Source: Vibrio bivalvicida
Lineage (GTDB): Bacteria; Pseudomonadota; Gammaproteobacteria; Enterobacterales; Vibrionaceae
Reading direction: 5' to 3'
Assembly: GCF_001399455.2 (NCBI RefSeq)
Contig: NZ_LLEI02000032.1
Location: 310,001 to 374,000, forward strand
DNA: 64,000 nt
The position numbers and the translations under genes are program-made. Numbering within the stretch: the first letter of the stretch is position 1; every line of letters begins with the position of its first letter. Positions 57,141-64,000 of this stretch are shown one piece after another. The notes under the pieces are model-generated. The model was not told where the DNA came from and made no database searches. It saw only the letters and a program-made list of their open reading frames with translations.

Positions 57141-58028
57141 ATGACAATTTACGCTAGCAAAAAAGTGGTCGCGGTCGGTGGAGGCCATGGCCTTGGACGT
57201 ATGCTTGCAGCATTGAAAGATTTTGGCTCAAACGCAACAGGTATTGTTGCTACAACAGATAACGGTGGCTCTACAGGACGCATTCGCAACTGCCAAGGTG
57301 GCATCGCTTGGGGCGATACGCGCAACTGTATCAATCAGCTCATCACTGACCCATCAATTAGCTCGATGATGTTTGAATATCGCTTTAAAGGCGCCGGAGA
57401 ACTCGATGGACACAACCTCGGTAACTTGATGCTTACCGCCCTCGATAACCTCTCGGTTCGACCTCTTGACGCAACAAACCTAATCCGCAATATGCTGAAA
57501 GTTGATGTCAATATCATCCCGATGTCAGAACACCCGTCAGACTTAAAGGCACTGGCTCCAGACGGACGCTGGGTTACGGGTGAGACCAATGTCGATGAAA
57601 TGCCCGAAAAGTTGATTCGATTGGATCTCGAACCAGAGGTCCCTGCGACCAAGGAAGGGGTCATCGCGATTGAAGAAGCCGATGCCATTATTCTTGGTCC
57701 AGGTAGTTTTCTTACCAGTATTATGCCACCGCTCTTGCTGCCAGAAGTAGGCAGAGCGATAGCCAATAACCGCACCGCAAAACTCGTTTTTGTCGAGAAC
57801 CTTTCACCTGAGTTTGGGCCTGCAGGACAAATGACTTTACAAGAAAAATTAGAATGGTGTGAACGCTCTTGCCAAGGGCGCAAGATCGATGTGGTTCTGG
57901 GAGAAGCCCCCCACCCTGAGTTAGACGGTTGGAACTGTGTTACGACGCCGCTGGCCTCACCCAATCGCGACTGGCGTCATGATCGGGCAAAGCTACAACA
58001 AGCTATCGAGTGGTTACTGATCAAATAA
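57141..58028 (+). CDS. yvcK: YvcK/CofD-like uridine diphosphate-sugar-binding protein
   Basis: Start preferred at ATG 57141 (MTIYASKKVVAVGGGHGLGR) with AAGAAG upstream; ATG 57120 and TTG 57114 are in frame without such sites. 295 residues. Markers: VGGGHGLGRMLAAL, VATTDNGGSTGRIR, WGDTRNCINQL, GELDGHNLGNLMLTAL, and ILGPGSFLTSI. It belongs to the CofD/YvcK superfamily; YvcK proteins influence carbon metabolism and cell shape. Divergent from moaA; its 3' end overlaps luxU by 15 bases tail to tail. Confidence 0.92.
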   Translation: MTIYASKKVVAVGGGHGLGRMLAALKDFGSNATGIVATTDNGGSTGRIRNCQGGIAWGDTRNCINQLITDPSISSMMFEYRFKGAGELDGHNLGNLMLTALDNLSVRPLDATNLIRNMLKVDVNIIPMSEHPSDLKALAPDGRWVTGETNVDEMPEKLIRLDLEPEVPATKEGVIAIEEADAIILGPGSFLTSIMPPLLLPEVGRAIANNRTAKLVFVENLSPEFGPAGQMTLQEKLEWCERSCQGRKIDVVLGEAPHPELDGWNCVTTPLASPNRDWRHDRAKLQQAIEWLLIK

Positions 58029-58355
58029 TTGTTGGTATCTCTGTTGGGTTTCACCCAGTAGAGATAACATTTGTTGCTTGTTACTCTCGGAGTCGAGTGC
58101 AACACCCAACTTCGCACATGAATCCACCTCAACCGAATAAGCGCGCAGTGCCTCAGCACCAAAACTTGCGGCGCTGCTTTTTAGCGCGTGACTGATCTCT
58201 TTTAAATACTGCTCTTGCTCAGCACCGTCTATTTGAGAAAGCTTGTTGATATACATTTGCAGCTCACCTAAAAATATCTCGAGCAACACCGGAACATTTT
58301 CTTCTCCGATTTCACTGGCAAGCCTGTCGATTTTGCTTTGATCTAGTATATCCAC
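58014..58355 (-). CDS. luxU: Phosphorelay protein LuxU (HPt)
   Basis: Start set at GTG 58355, preceded by GGAAGTGC and overlapping the luxO stop (TAGTG); 113 residues, the usual LuxU size. An ATG eight codons upstream lies within luxO. The phospho-accepting His56 is in EISHALKSSAASFGA. LuxU passes phosphate from the autoinducer sensor kinases to LuxO. Confidence 0.95.
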   Translation of the reverse strand: MDILDQSKIDRLASEIGEENVPVLLEIFLGELQMYINKLSQIDGAEQEQYLKEISHALKSSAASFGAEALRAYSVEVDSCAKLGVALDSESNKQQMLSLLGETQQRYQQLFDQ

Positions 58356-59749
58356 TATTGCACTTCCTTCGCATTCCAAGCTTGCAGCTTTCTATATATT
58401 GTAGATGGGCTAACGTCTAAATAGCCTGCTGCTTTAGGTATATTGCCATCACAGGCCTTAATGGCTTGTTCAATCGCATTCTTCTCTGTCAGCCACAGAG
58501 GGAAAATATCTTGCACTGTGACAGCTTCACTCTGCGGTCGTGTCACTCGAATTTCATTTTTTGAAGGTTGATTAAGTGGTGGTGGCAACATAGCTAAGTC
58601 AATCTCACGGCCATTATTCAATACCACCACATTCCGCAAAACGTTTTGAAGTTGACGCACATTACCCGGCCACTCATAGCGCGAGAAACGCTCAACAACC
58701 TCTGGTGCTAAGCGAATAAAATCTTTACCTTCTTCCTTAGACATAAAACCTAATAATGAGTAGGCAATCTCAATAATATCATCACCTCGATCTCTTAAAG
58801 GTGGTAGGTGAAGCGGGATTACATACAAACGATAGTACAGATCTTCTCTAAAGCGCCCTTGTTCAACTTCTTTCCAAGGATCCTTATTGGTCGCACAAAC
58901 AAATCGCACATCGACATTCTTCATCTTCGATGAGCCAACTTTTTGGAAAGTACCTGTCTGAATAAAGCGTAACAGTTTGGTTTGCAAATCCAGATCCATT
59001 TCACACAATTCATCTAAGAAAAGTGTACCGCCATCGGCCAATTCAGCGGCACCCTGCCGATCGGTAGCGGCTCCAGTAAAGGCCCCTTTAACGTGGCCAA
59101 ACAGCTCACTCTCAATCAAATCTTTTGGAATCGCAGCACAGTTAATGGCAATAAAAGGTTTGTCACCACGTTTACTTGTGGCATGAATGGCTTCCGCACA
59201 GACCTCTTTACCCGTGCCACTTTCTCCGGTGATAAAGATACTCGCTTTACTCGTCGCTGCAGAGTCAATGGTTCTATAAACCGCTTGCATCGTTTGGCTA
59301 CTACCGATAAAACCTTGATAGCCCTGACTTCCTGAATTACCTCCGTCGTTTTTCAGCTTGTTCGCTTTGCGTAAGGCGTTATTAACCGTTACACGAAGTC
59401 GGTCAGCTTCACAGGGTTTAATAAGAAAATCTTGCGCACCATGGCGCATCGCTTCAACGGCGGTATCAATCGAGCCATGTGCCGTCATAAAGATGACAGG
59501 GACGTCAGGGTTCTTTTCTTTGACCGCGTGCAATACGTCCATACCTGTCATATCAGGTAGACGCAGATCAAGCAGGATTAGATCAGGCGTTCTGAAATTG
59601 AGACTATCAATTGCATCACGGCCCGTACCGACGATATTGATATCAATTTGTAGAGGTGTCAGATAAGAACGATACAACGCCGCAACAGAAGCAGTATCTT
59701 CTACCATCAACAAATACTTTGAGTTTTTTGCTTGTGTATTATATTGCAT
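58355..59749 (-). CDS. luxO: Quorum-sensing response regulator LuxO
   Basis: 464 residues. Receiver domain 10-125 with Asp61 in [15 protein letters not shown]+ domain about 148-380 with Walker A GESGTGKE, the sigma-54 loop GAFTGA and Walker B TLFLDEL; C-terminal Fis-type helix-turn-helix ([20 protein letters not shown]). At low cell density LuxO-P with sigma-54 activates the Qrr small RNAs; qrr1 lies divergently upstream. It forms an operon with luxU. Confidence 0.97.
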   Translation of the reverse strand: MQYNTQAKNSKYLLMVEDTASVAALYRSYLTPLQIDINIVGTGRDAIDSLNFRTPDLILLDLRLPDMTGMDVLHAVKEKNPDVPVIFMTAHGSIDTAVEAMRHGAQDFLIKPCEADRLRVTVNNALRKANKLKNDGGNSGSQGYQGFIGSSQTMQAVYRTIDSAATSKASIFITGESGTGKEVCAEAIHATSKRGDKPFIAINCAAIPKDLIESELFGHVKGAFTGAATDRQGAAELADGGTLFLDELCEMDLDLQTKLLRFIQTGTFQKVGSSKMKNVDVRFVCATNKDPWKEVEQGRFREDLYYRLYVIPLHLPPLRDRGDDIIEIAYSLLGFMSKEEGKDFIRLAPEVVERFSRYEWPGNVRQLQNVLRNVVVLNNGREIDLAMLPPPLNQPSKNEIRVTRPQSEAVTVQDIFPLWLTEKNAIEQAIKACDGNIPKAAGYLDVSPSTIYRKLQAWNAKEVQ

Positions 59750-59798
59750 AACCTAGCCAAGGCATTCTTCGCATTTATATAAATAGTCGCATTGCGCT

Positions 59799-59811
59799 TT
59801 GCATTATGCAA
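59799..59811. promoter_or_regulatory. LuxO-binding site
   Basis: TTGCATTATGCAA is a perfect TTGCA-N3-TGCAA palindrome, 74 bases ahead of the qrr1 -24 element and 50 bases ahead of luxO. It can both activate qrr1 and autoregulate luxO. Confidence 0.85.
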
Positions 59812-59872
59812 TTTAAAAGATAAAAAACTCCTGAATATGGTGATGAAGTACGCATTTTACCAGCAATATAAT

Positions 59873-59888
59873 TTGGCACGCTATATGC
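59873..59888 (+). promoter_or_regulatory. Sigma-54 promoter of qrr1
   Basis: TTGGCACGCTATATGC has GG and GC with ten bases between them. The start is predicted at about 59900. Confidence 0.9.
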
Positions 59889-59900
59889 AAAATATCTATT

Positions 59901-59996
59901 GACCCTTACGGGTCACCTAGCCAACTGACGTTGTTAGTGAACTTAGTATTCACAAATTACAGCCAGTAGAACCCAGTTTCTGCTGGCTATTTTTTT
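59901..59996 (+). ncRNA. qrr1: Quorum regulatory RNA Qrr1
   Basis: The RNA starts GACCCTTACGGGTCACC (5' hairpin) and holds the invariant core CTAGCCAACTGACGTTGTTA that pairs with hapR/luxR-type, aphA and other mRNAs with Hfq. It ends with AGCCAGTAGAA/TTCTGCTGGCT and a run of seven T (59990-59996). Position between luxO and uvrB is the same as in other Vibrio. Confidence 0.95.
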
Positions 59997-60013
59997 GTCT
60001 TAAGTCTAGGCCA

Positions 60014-62044
60014 CTAACTATTGACGATAAACTGTTTACGCAGCTTATCGATTTCATCCCGCTTTTGCGCCGCTAATTCAAACTCAAGATCTTGAGCGTG
60101 TTGATACATTTGCGCTTCAAGCTTGCTGATCTCTTTATCTAGCTGCTGAGGTGTCATTACATCGTAGCTCTGAGATGGCTCAGCCACTTTAGACAGCGGT
60201 ACTGTTTTGCTTGCACGCTGTTTTTTGCTCTTCGTGATGTCACCTAACTCCATAATGTCTTTGACATTACGCTTAAGTGCCTGTGGTTCAATGCCGATCT
60301 TTTGATTGTAAGCTTGTTGCTTTTCGCGACGACGTTCTGTCTCACCCATCGCCTTTTCCATCGATTTTGTGACTCTATCGGCGTACAAAATCGCTTTACC
60401 CGATATATTACGAGCCGCACGACCAATGGTCTGAATAAGCGACCGCTCTGAACGTAGGAAGCCTTCTTTGTCAGCATCAAGAATCGCCACCAAGGAAACC
60501 TCTGGCATATCTAAGCCTTCTCGTAATAAGTTGATACCGACCAGTACATCAAACTCACCCAAACGCAAATCACGGATGATCTCAACCCTTTCAACGGTAT
60601 CGATATCCGAGTGTAAGTAACGAACTTTGACATCATGCTCTGTCAGATATTCGGTCAGATCCTCTGCCATACGTTTGGTCAATGTGGTCACCAAGACTCG
60701 TTCATCTTTCGCGGCACGGATACGAATTTCTGATAACAGATCATCAACCTGTGTCGCTACCGGACGAACTTCGAGTTCAGGATCAAGCAGACCTGTCGGA
60801 CGAACAACCTGATCTGCGATTTCACCATCCGACTTCTCTAATTCATAGTTCCCTGGTGTGGCCGAGACGAATATCGTCTGAGGTGAGATAGACTCAAACT
60901 CTTCAAACTTCATCGGACGGTTATCTAAAGCGGAAGGCAGACGGAAACCAAATTCCACCAACGTCTCTTTGCGCGAACGGTCTCCTTTGTACATCGCACC
61001 AATTTGAGGGACTGTGACATGAGATTCATCGATAATCAGTAGACCATCGTGCGGCAGATAATCAAACAAGGTTGGCGGCGGCTCACCCTCGCTACGACCA
61101 CTCAAGTAGCGTGAGTAGTTTTCGATACCCGAACAAAAACCAAGTTCGTTCATCATCTCAATATCAAACTGGGTACGTTGCGAAATACGCTGCTCTTCAA
61201 GCAATTTGTTGTTGTCGAGAAGGTGCTTCTTACGCCCTTCTAGCTCGACTTTAATCTTCTCTATTGCATCAAGGATCCGTTCTCTTGGCGTAACATAGTG
61301 GGTTTTGGGATAAATAGTATAACGCGCCAAGTCACGCTGCTTGACGGCACCAGTGAGAGGATCAAAGACACTGATACAGTCCACTTCATCATCGAACATC
61401 TCGATACGTACCGCGTCTTGATCGGATTCAGCCGGAAAGATATCAATCACTTCCCCACGCACGCGAAACTGACCGCGCTCAAAAGCAACATCATTGCGAC
61501 TATACTGAAGCTCAGCTAGTCGACGTAAAATATCGCGCTGGTCCATCACATCACCACGACGAATATGTAGCATCATCTGTAAATATGACTCGGGGTCACC
61601 CAGACCGTAAATCGCCGACACAGAAGCAACAATGATGGCATCTTTGCGTTCTAATAGTGCTTTAGTCGCGGACAGACGCATTTGCTCGATATGAGCATTC
61701 ACTGACGCATCTTTCTCAATAAAAGTATCCGTAGTTGGTACGTAAGCTTCAGGCTGATAGTAATCGTAGTAAGAGACAAAGTATTCAACCGCATTGTTAG
61801 GAAAGAAAGATTTCATTTCCCCATAAAGCTGAGCTGCCAGAGTTTTATTGGGTGCAAGTAAAATGGCAGGTCGTTGAGCACTGGCGATCACATTAGCAAG
61901 CGTAAAAGTTTTTCCTGAGCCAGTCACACCAAGTAAAGTTTGGTGGGCTAATCCAGAGTCAAGGCCATCAAGCAACTGCTCAATCGCTGTCGGCTGATCA
62001 CCAGAAGGCTTATAATCAGATACTAAATCAAAAACTTTGCTCAT
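60014..62044 (-). CDS. uvrB: Excinuclease ABC subunit B
   Basis: 676 residues. Walker [16 protein letters not shown] near residue 40; beta-hairpin [20 protein letters not shown]; helicase motifs [17 protein letters not shown] and [17 protein letters not shown] and [10 protein letters not shown]-terminal UVR domain ([20 protein letters not shown]). Central nucleotide-excision repair enzyme. A LexA box lies 43-58 bases before the start. Converges with qrr1. Confidence 0.98.
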   Translation of the reverse strand: MSKVFDLVSDYKPSGDQPTAIEQLLDGLDSGLAHQTLLGVTGSGKTFTLANVIASAQRPAILLAPNKTLAAQLYGEMKSFFPNNAVEYFVSYYDYYQPEAYVPTTDTFIEKDASVNAHIEQMRLSATKALLERKDAIIVASVSAIYGLGDPESYLQMMLHIRRGDVMDQRDILRRLAELQYSRNDVAFERGQFRVRGEVIDIFPAESDQDAVRIEMFDDEVDCISVFDPLTGAVKQRDLARYTIYPKTHYVTPRERILDAIEKIKVELEGRKKHLLDNNKLLEEQRISQRTQFDIEMMNELGFCSGIENYSRYLSGRSEGEPPPTLFDYLPHDGLLIIDESHVTVPQIGAMYKGDRSRKETLVEFGFRLPSALDNRPMKFEEFESISPQTIFVSATPGNYELEKSDGEIADQVVRPTGLLDPELEVRPVATQVDDLLSEIRIRAAKDERVLVTTLTKRMAEDLTEYLTEHDVKVRYLHSDIDTVERVEIIRDLRLGEFDVLVGINLLREGLDMPEVSLVAILDADKEGFLRSERSLIQTIGRAARNISGKAILYADRVTKSMEKAMGETERRREKQQAYNQKIGIEPQALKRNVKDIMELGDITKSKKQRASKTVPLSKVAEPSQSYDVMTPQQLDKEISKLEAQMYQHAQDLEFELAAQKRDEIDKLRKQFIVNS

Positions 62045-62086
62045 ACTTCATCTCTGTCTAGTCATAAAGAGGAAGCTCTATTGTGG

Positions 62087-62102
62087 CTGTATATATATAC
62101 AG
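62087..62102 (-). promoter_or_regulatory. LexA (SOS) box of uvrB
   Basis: CTGTATATATATACAG is a perfect match to CTG-N10-CAG with the alternating TA core. Position immediately upstream of uvrB fits SOS induction. Confidence 0.9.
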
Positions 62103-62543
62103 ACTCAAGCTTTAACGAAAAAATTAATCTCTGTTTTATATAAAGTGGCATTTTACCGCTAGATCATCATCTTTAATCCTGATATTATCTTCCGCCCTGC
62201 TAGAGATCTACCTTTAAAATAAGCTCAGTTTAACTCACAGCTTATTCACATTTTCGCTAAAAAATAACTTTAATCCACAATATTCAGATTTCTTCCACTT
62301 CCTTGAGTCAGCGAAAAATACCTATATAATTCGTTGTGCAACAACACATTACAGCCACAATCGTCAAACTCAGCCAAATTCCAATATCATCAAGTTTTAC
62401 ATTTTTCTGACTTACTCAAATTTCACACACACAGTTATCCACAAAATTGGTGGATAACTAAAGCTGTCCCTTATTCGGCAAGGGCTTCAGGAAAGTAAAG
62501 AATTTTTTATGAGATTTTTTTGGTTAGAATAGCACTAATCATA

Positions 62544-62572
62544 TTGACACTACCTAAGCTGATAGCTAATAT
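62544..62572 (+). promoter_or_regulatory. Sigma-70 promoter of tRNA-Asn
   Basis: TTGACA (62544-62549), 17-base spacer, TAATAT (62567-62572), then a GC-containing discriminator; start expected about 13 bases before the tRNA. Confidence 0.85.
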
Positions 62573-62591
62573 TCGCCTCGCTCAAAGCAAT

Positions 62592-62667
62592 TCCCCCTTA
62601 GTTCAGTTGGTAGAACGGCGGACTGTTAATCCGTATGTCGCAGGTTCGAGTCCCGCAGGGGGAGCCA
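62592..62667 (+). tRNA. tRNA-Asn (anticodon GUU)
   Basis: Acceptor TCCCCCT/AGGGGGA, D loop AGTTCAGTTGGTAGA, anticodon loop CTGTTAA with GTT, T loop GGTTCGAGTCC, CCA encoded at 62665-62667. Confidence 0.98.
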
Positions 62668-62674
62668 AATTCAG

Positions 62675-62706
62675 AAAAAGCTCAATCGAAAGGTTGAGCT
62701 TTTTCG
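62675..62706 (+). terminator. Rho-independent terminator after tRNA-Asn
   Basis: AAAAAGCTCAA...TTGAGCTTTTT stem with loop TCGAAAGG, eight bases after the CCA end. Confidence 0.85.
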
Positions 62707-62793
62707 TTTTAGCTGCGACTTGCTTGTTTCAAGCTAATGTCTCAGAGCTAGCTCCCGCGTTGAGTGCCAACCGAGAGAGCTAGGTTTAGAAAG

Positions 62794-62819
62794 AGCCGTG
62801 TCGTAAGACACGGCTTTTT
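62794..62819 (+). terminator. Second strong terminator hairpin
   Basis: AGCCGTGTC/GACACGGCT with GTAA loop and T run. It has no obvious gene of its own; it may back up the tRNA terminator or end an unseen small transcript. The surrounding 62707-63058 holds no other gene. Confidence 0.75.
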
Positions 62820-63058
62820 CGTATCTAAACACTACACAACTTCTGCGTACCGAACTCGACCTTATGGCTTAAGCTAGTGCTGGGATAACGTTAAAAAGAG
62901 GATTTAGTTTGCGAGTGTGAGTACAGCCTCTTAGAGTCGCAATTAAACGTATATTTTCACACATTTTCGTGAGTTAATGATAACCTTGCGCATTATATCC
63001 GCGATATCGTTCTACCATTTAAATCCATTGCTAGCCAATAACCAATCTAAGTCTTGTT

Positions 63059-63973
63059 ATGAAAAAAGTTCTAGTCATTTCTTACTCTCAAAGTGGGCAG
63101 CTTTCTCAGTTTGTAAAATCCGCCACAGAACCACTTAATCAAAGTGATGAAATACAAGTTGATTATCACATCTTGGAGCCTGTCAAACCTTATCCATATC
63201 CATGGACGTTTTATTCATTTTTTGATGCTTTCCCGGAAGCAATCTATATGAATGGTTGTGAACTAAAGCCAGCTCCGCATTTATCCGATGACTATGACTT
63301 AATTATTATCGGTTATACTGTTTGGTTTTTAGCCCCCGCAACACCTATTACTGGCTTCCTAAGAACAGACCAAGCGAAGCAATTACTAAAAGATAAACCT
63401 GTTGTGACGCTGATTGCCTGTCGCGATATGTGGGTTATGGCTCAAGAAAAAATGAAATCCTTAATCAAGGATTGTGGTGGTCATTTAATTGATAACGCGG
63501 TTTTGACTGATCAAAGTGGCACTATTTATTCGTTTGTCACCACCCCGCGCTGGATGCTAACAGGCAAAAAAGACCCGTTCTGGGTATTTCCAGCAGCAGG
63601 TGTTTCTAAGCAAGATATTACAGAAAGCGCTCGATTCGGAACGCGTCTAGTATCGGCTTTGTCTCAAAACTTAGAAAAAGAAGCAAGACCCTTACTAACA
63701 AACTTGAATGCCGTCAAAGTCAACGGCAAATTAATCGGCTCTGAAAAAATAGCCACCCGCTCCTTTATGATATGGGGAAAGTTAATTCAGCGTTCAGGTC
63801 AACCCGGTGCCTTTTCCCGTAAAGTTGTAATTACTATTTACGTACTGTTCCTAATTACGATGATTTTCACTCTGGTTCCTATTAATTTACTGGCTAAAAA
63901 GCTTATCTCTCCTCTGATGAAAAAATCGATTGAGAAAAGCACTGAATACTATGAAAAACCGTCTGGGCGATAA
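63059..63973 (+). CDS. Flavodoxin-fold protein, DarA-like
   Basis: 304 residues. The N-terminus MKKVLVISYSQSGQLSQFVK is the FMN-phosphate loop type of flavodoxins; DYDLIIIGYTVWFLAPATPI is the second flavin segment. A membrane helix near residues 265-285 (VVITIYVLFLITMIFTLVPI) is C-terminal. The layout resembles proteins labelled dialkylresorcinol condensing enzyme DarA and related members of aryl polyene clusters. The stop is directly followed by another start codon, so it probably opens an operon that continues outside the window. Confidence 0.6.
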   Translation: MKKVLVISYSQSGQLSQFVKSATEPLNQSDEIQVDYHILEPVKPYPYPWTFYSFFDAFPEAIYMNGCELKPAPHLSDDYDLIIIGYTVWFLAPATPITGFLRTDQAKQLLKDKPVVTLIACRDMWVMAQEKMKSLIKDCGGHLIDNAVLTDQSGTIYSFVTTPRWMLTGKKDPFWVFPAAGVSKQDITESARFGTRLVSALSQNLEKEARPLLTNLNAVKVNGKLIGSEKIATRSFMIWGKLIQRSGQPGAFSRKVVITIYVLFLITMIFTLVPINLLAKKLISPLMKKSIEKSTEYYEKPSGR

Positions 63974-63974
63974 C

Positions 63975-64000
63975 ATGAACAAAAGAGTATATATAAACGA
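63975..64000 (+). CDS. Start of next gene, cut by window edge
   Basis: ATG one base after the preceding stop; only MNKRVYIN is visible. Tight spacing suggests cotranscription with the DarA-like gene. In DarA-type loci a ketosynthase follows, but eight residues cannot show that. Confidence 0.5.

Larger units (their letters stand above)
62045..62591. other. AT-rich gap with DnaA-box-like sites
   Basis: No gene is visible in this 547-base stretch. Besides the LexA box and the tRNA promoter it contains TTATTCACA (62242-62250), TAATCCACA (62271-62279), TTATCCACA (62435-62443) and, inverted, TTATCCACC (62449-62457). The last two form the inverted repeat GTTATCCAC/GTGGATAAC. Confidence 0.5.

Noticed and set aside
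57335..57964. Long frame antisense to yvcK
   Set aside because: Ser/Pro/Arg-rich composition typical of a complementary-strand shadow; yvcK motifs on the plus strand are unambiguous.
62520..62783. An open frame crossing the tRNA-Asn gene
   Set aside because: It overlaps the tRNA and its promoter and has no ribosome-binding site or protein-like composition.
62707..62793. A second tRNA between the two terminators after tRNA-Asn
   Set aside because: No acceptor stem, T loop or CCA could be found.
1..64000. CRISPR arrays, integrons, prophage or restriction-modification genes
   Set aside because: No regularly spaced repeats, integrase, phage structural or nuclease/methylase genes were recognised anywhere in the window.

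Overview
The window is from a Vibrio (or very close Vibrionaceae) genome. The evidence is a luxO-luxU quorum-sensing pair with a qrr-type small RNA beside luxO, an moaABCDE operon behind a molybdenum-cofactor riboswitch, metG/apbC/udk/asmA, topB-grxD/sodB, and a complete proximal flagellar operon in the Vibrio order. Most of the sequence is core chromosome, with three accessory-looking stretches: the flagellar cluster, a sugar-uptake locus and a small island at the 3' end of cobO.

Layout. 1-10348: flgKJIHGFEDCB leftwards (flgK runs off the edge) and flgA-flgM-flgN plus a small lytic transglycosylase rightwards, sharing a short divergent promoter region with a sigma-54-like promoter. FlgJ has only the rod-binding half and no cheV/cheR is present, so this looks like a lateral-type system. 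10571-10661: tRNA-Ser(UGA). 10822-12238: Nudix hydrolase and a histone-deacetylase-like amidohydrolase. 12342-12458: possible small membrane peptide behind a Fur-like box. 12803-22300: oligosaccharide locus (LamB/BglH-type porin, LacI regulator, binding protein, two permeases, GH1 beta-glucosidase, MalK-type ATPase, second LacI), probably for a beta-glucoside. 22351-31583: SDR, PEBP-like protein, AraC regulator, DUF3080 lipoprotein, topB, grxD, sodB, a VC2046-family protein, an SDR-like protein, a phosphotyrosine phosphatase and cobO.

31566-37847: a 6.2-kb insert bracketed by a 57-bp imperfect direct repeat that copies the last five codons, stop and following hairpin of cobO. It holds two decayed IS5-family (IS903-like) copies, a chemoreceptor with a dCache domain, two related orphan periplasmic binding proteins and a fragment of another chemoreceptor. 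No integrase is visible. This is the most unusual part of the window.

37857-62044: EF-hand-like secreted protein, asmA, udk, apbC, metG, an unknown membrane-anchored protein, a third binding protein, udp, zntA with a ZntR-type operator, a MATE pump, a CBS protein, an NrtS-like membrane protein, a diguanylate cyclase, moaEDCBA, yvcK, luxU, luxO, qrr1 and uvrB with a LexA box. 62045-64000: an AT-rich gap with several DnaA-box-like sequences, tRNA-Asn(GUU), and a DarA-like flavodoxin-fold protein followed by the first codons of another gene.

All functional statements rest on motifs and family knowledge read by eye; no searches were run.
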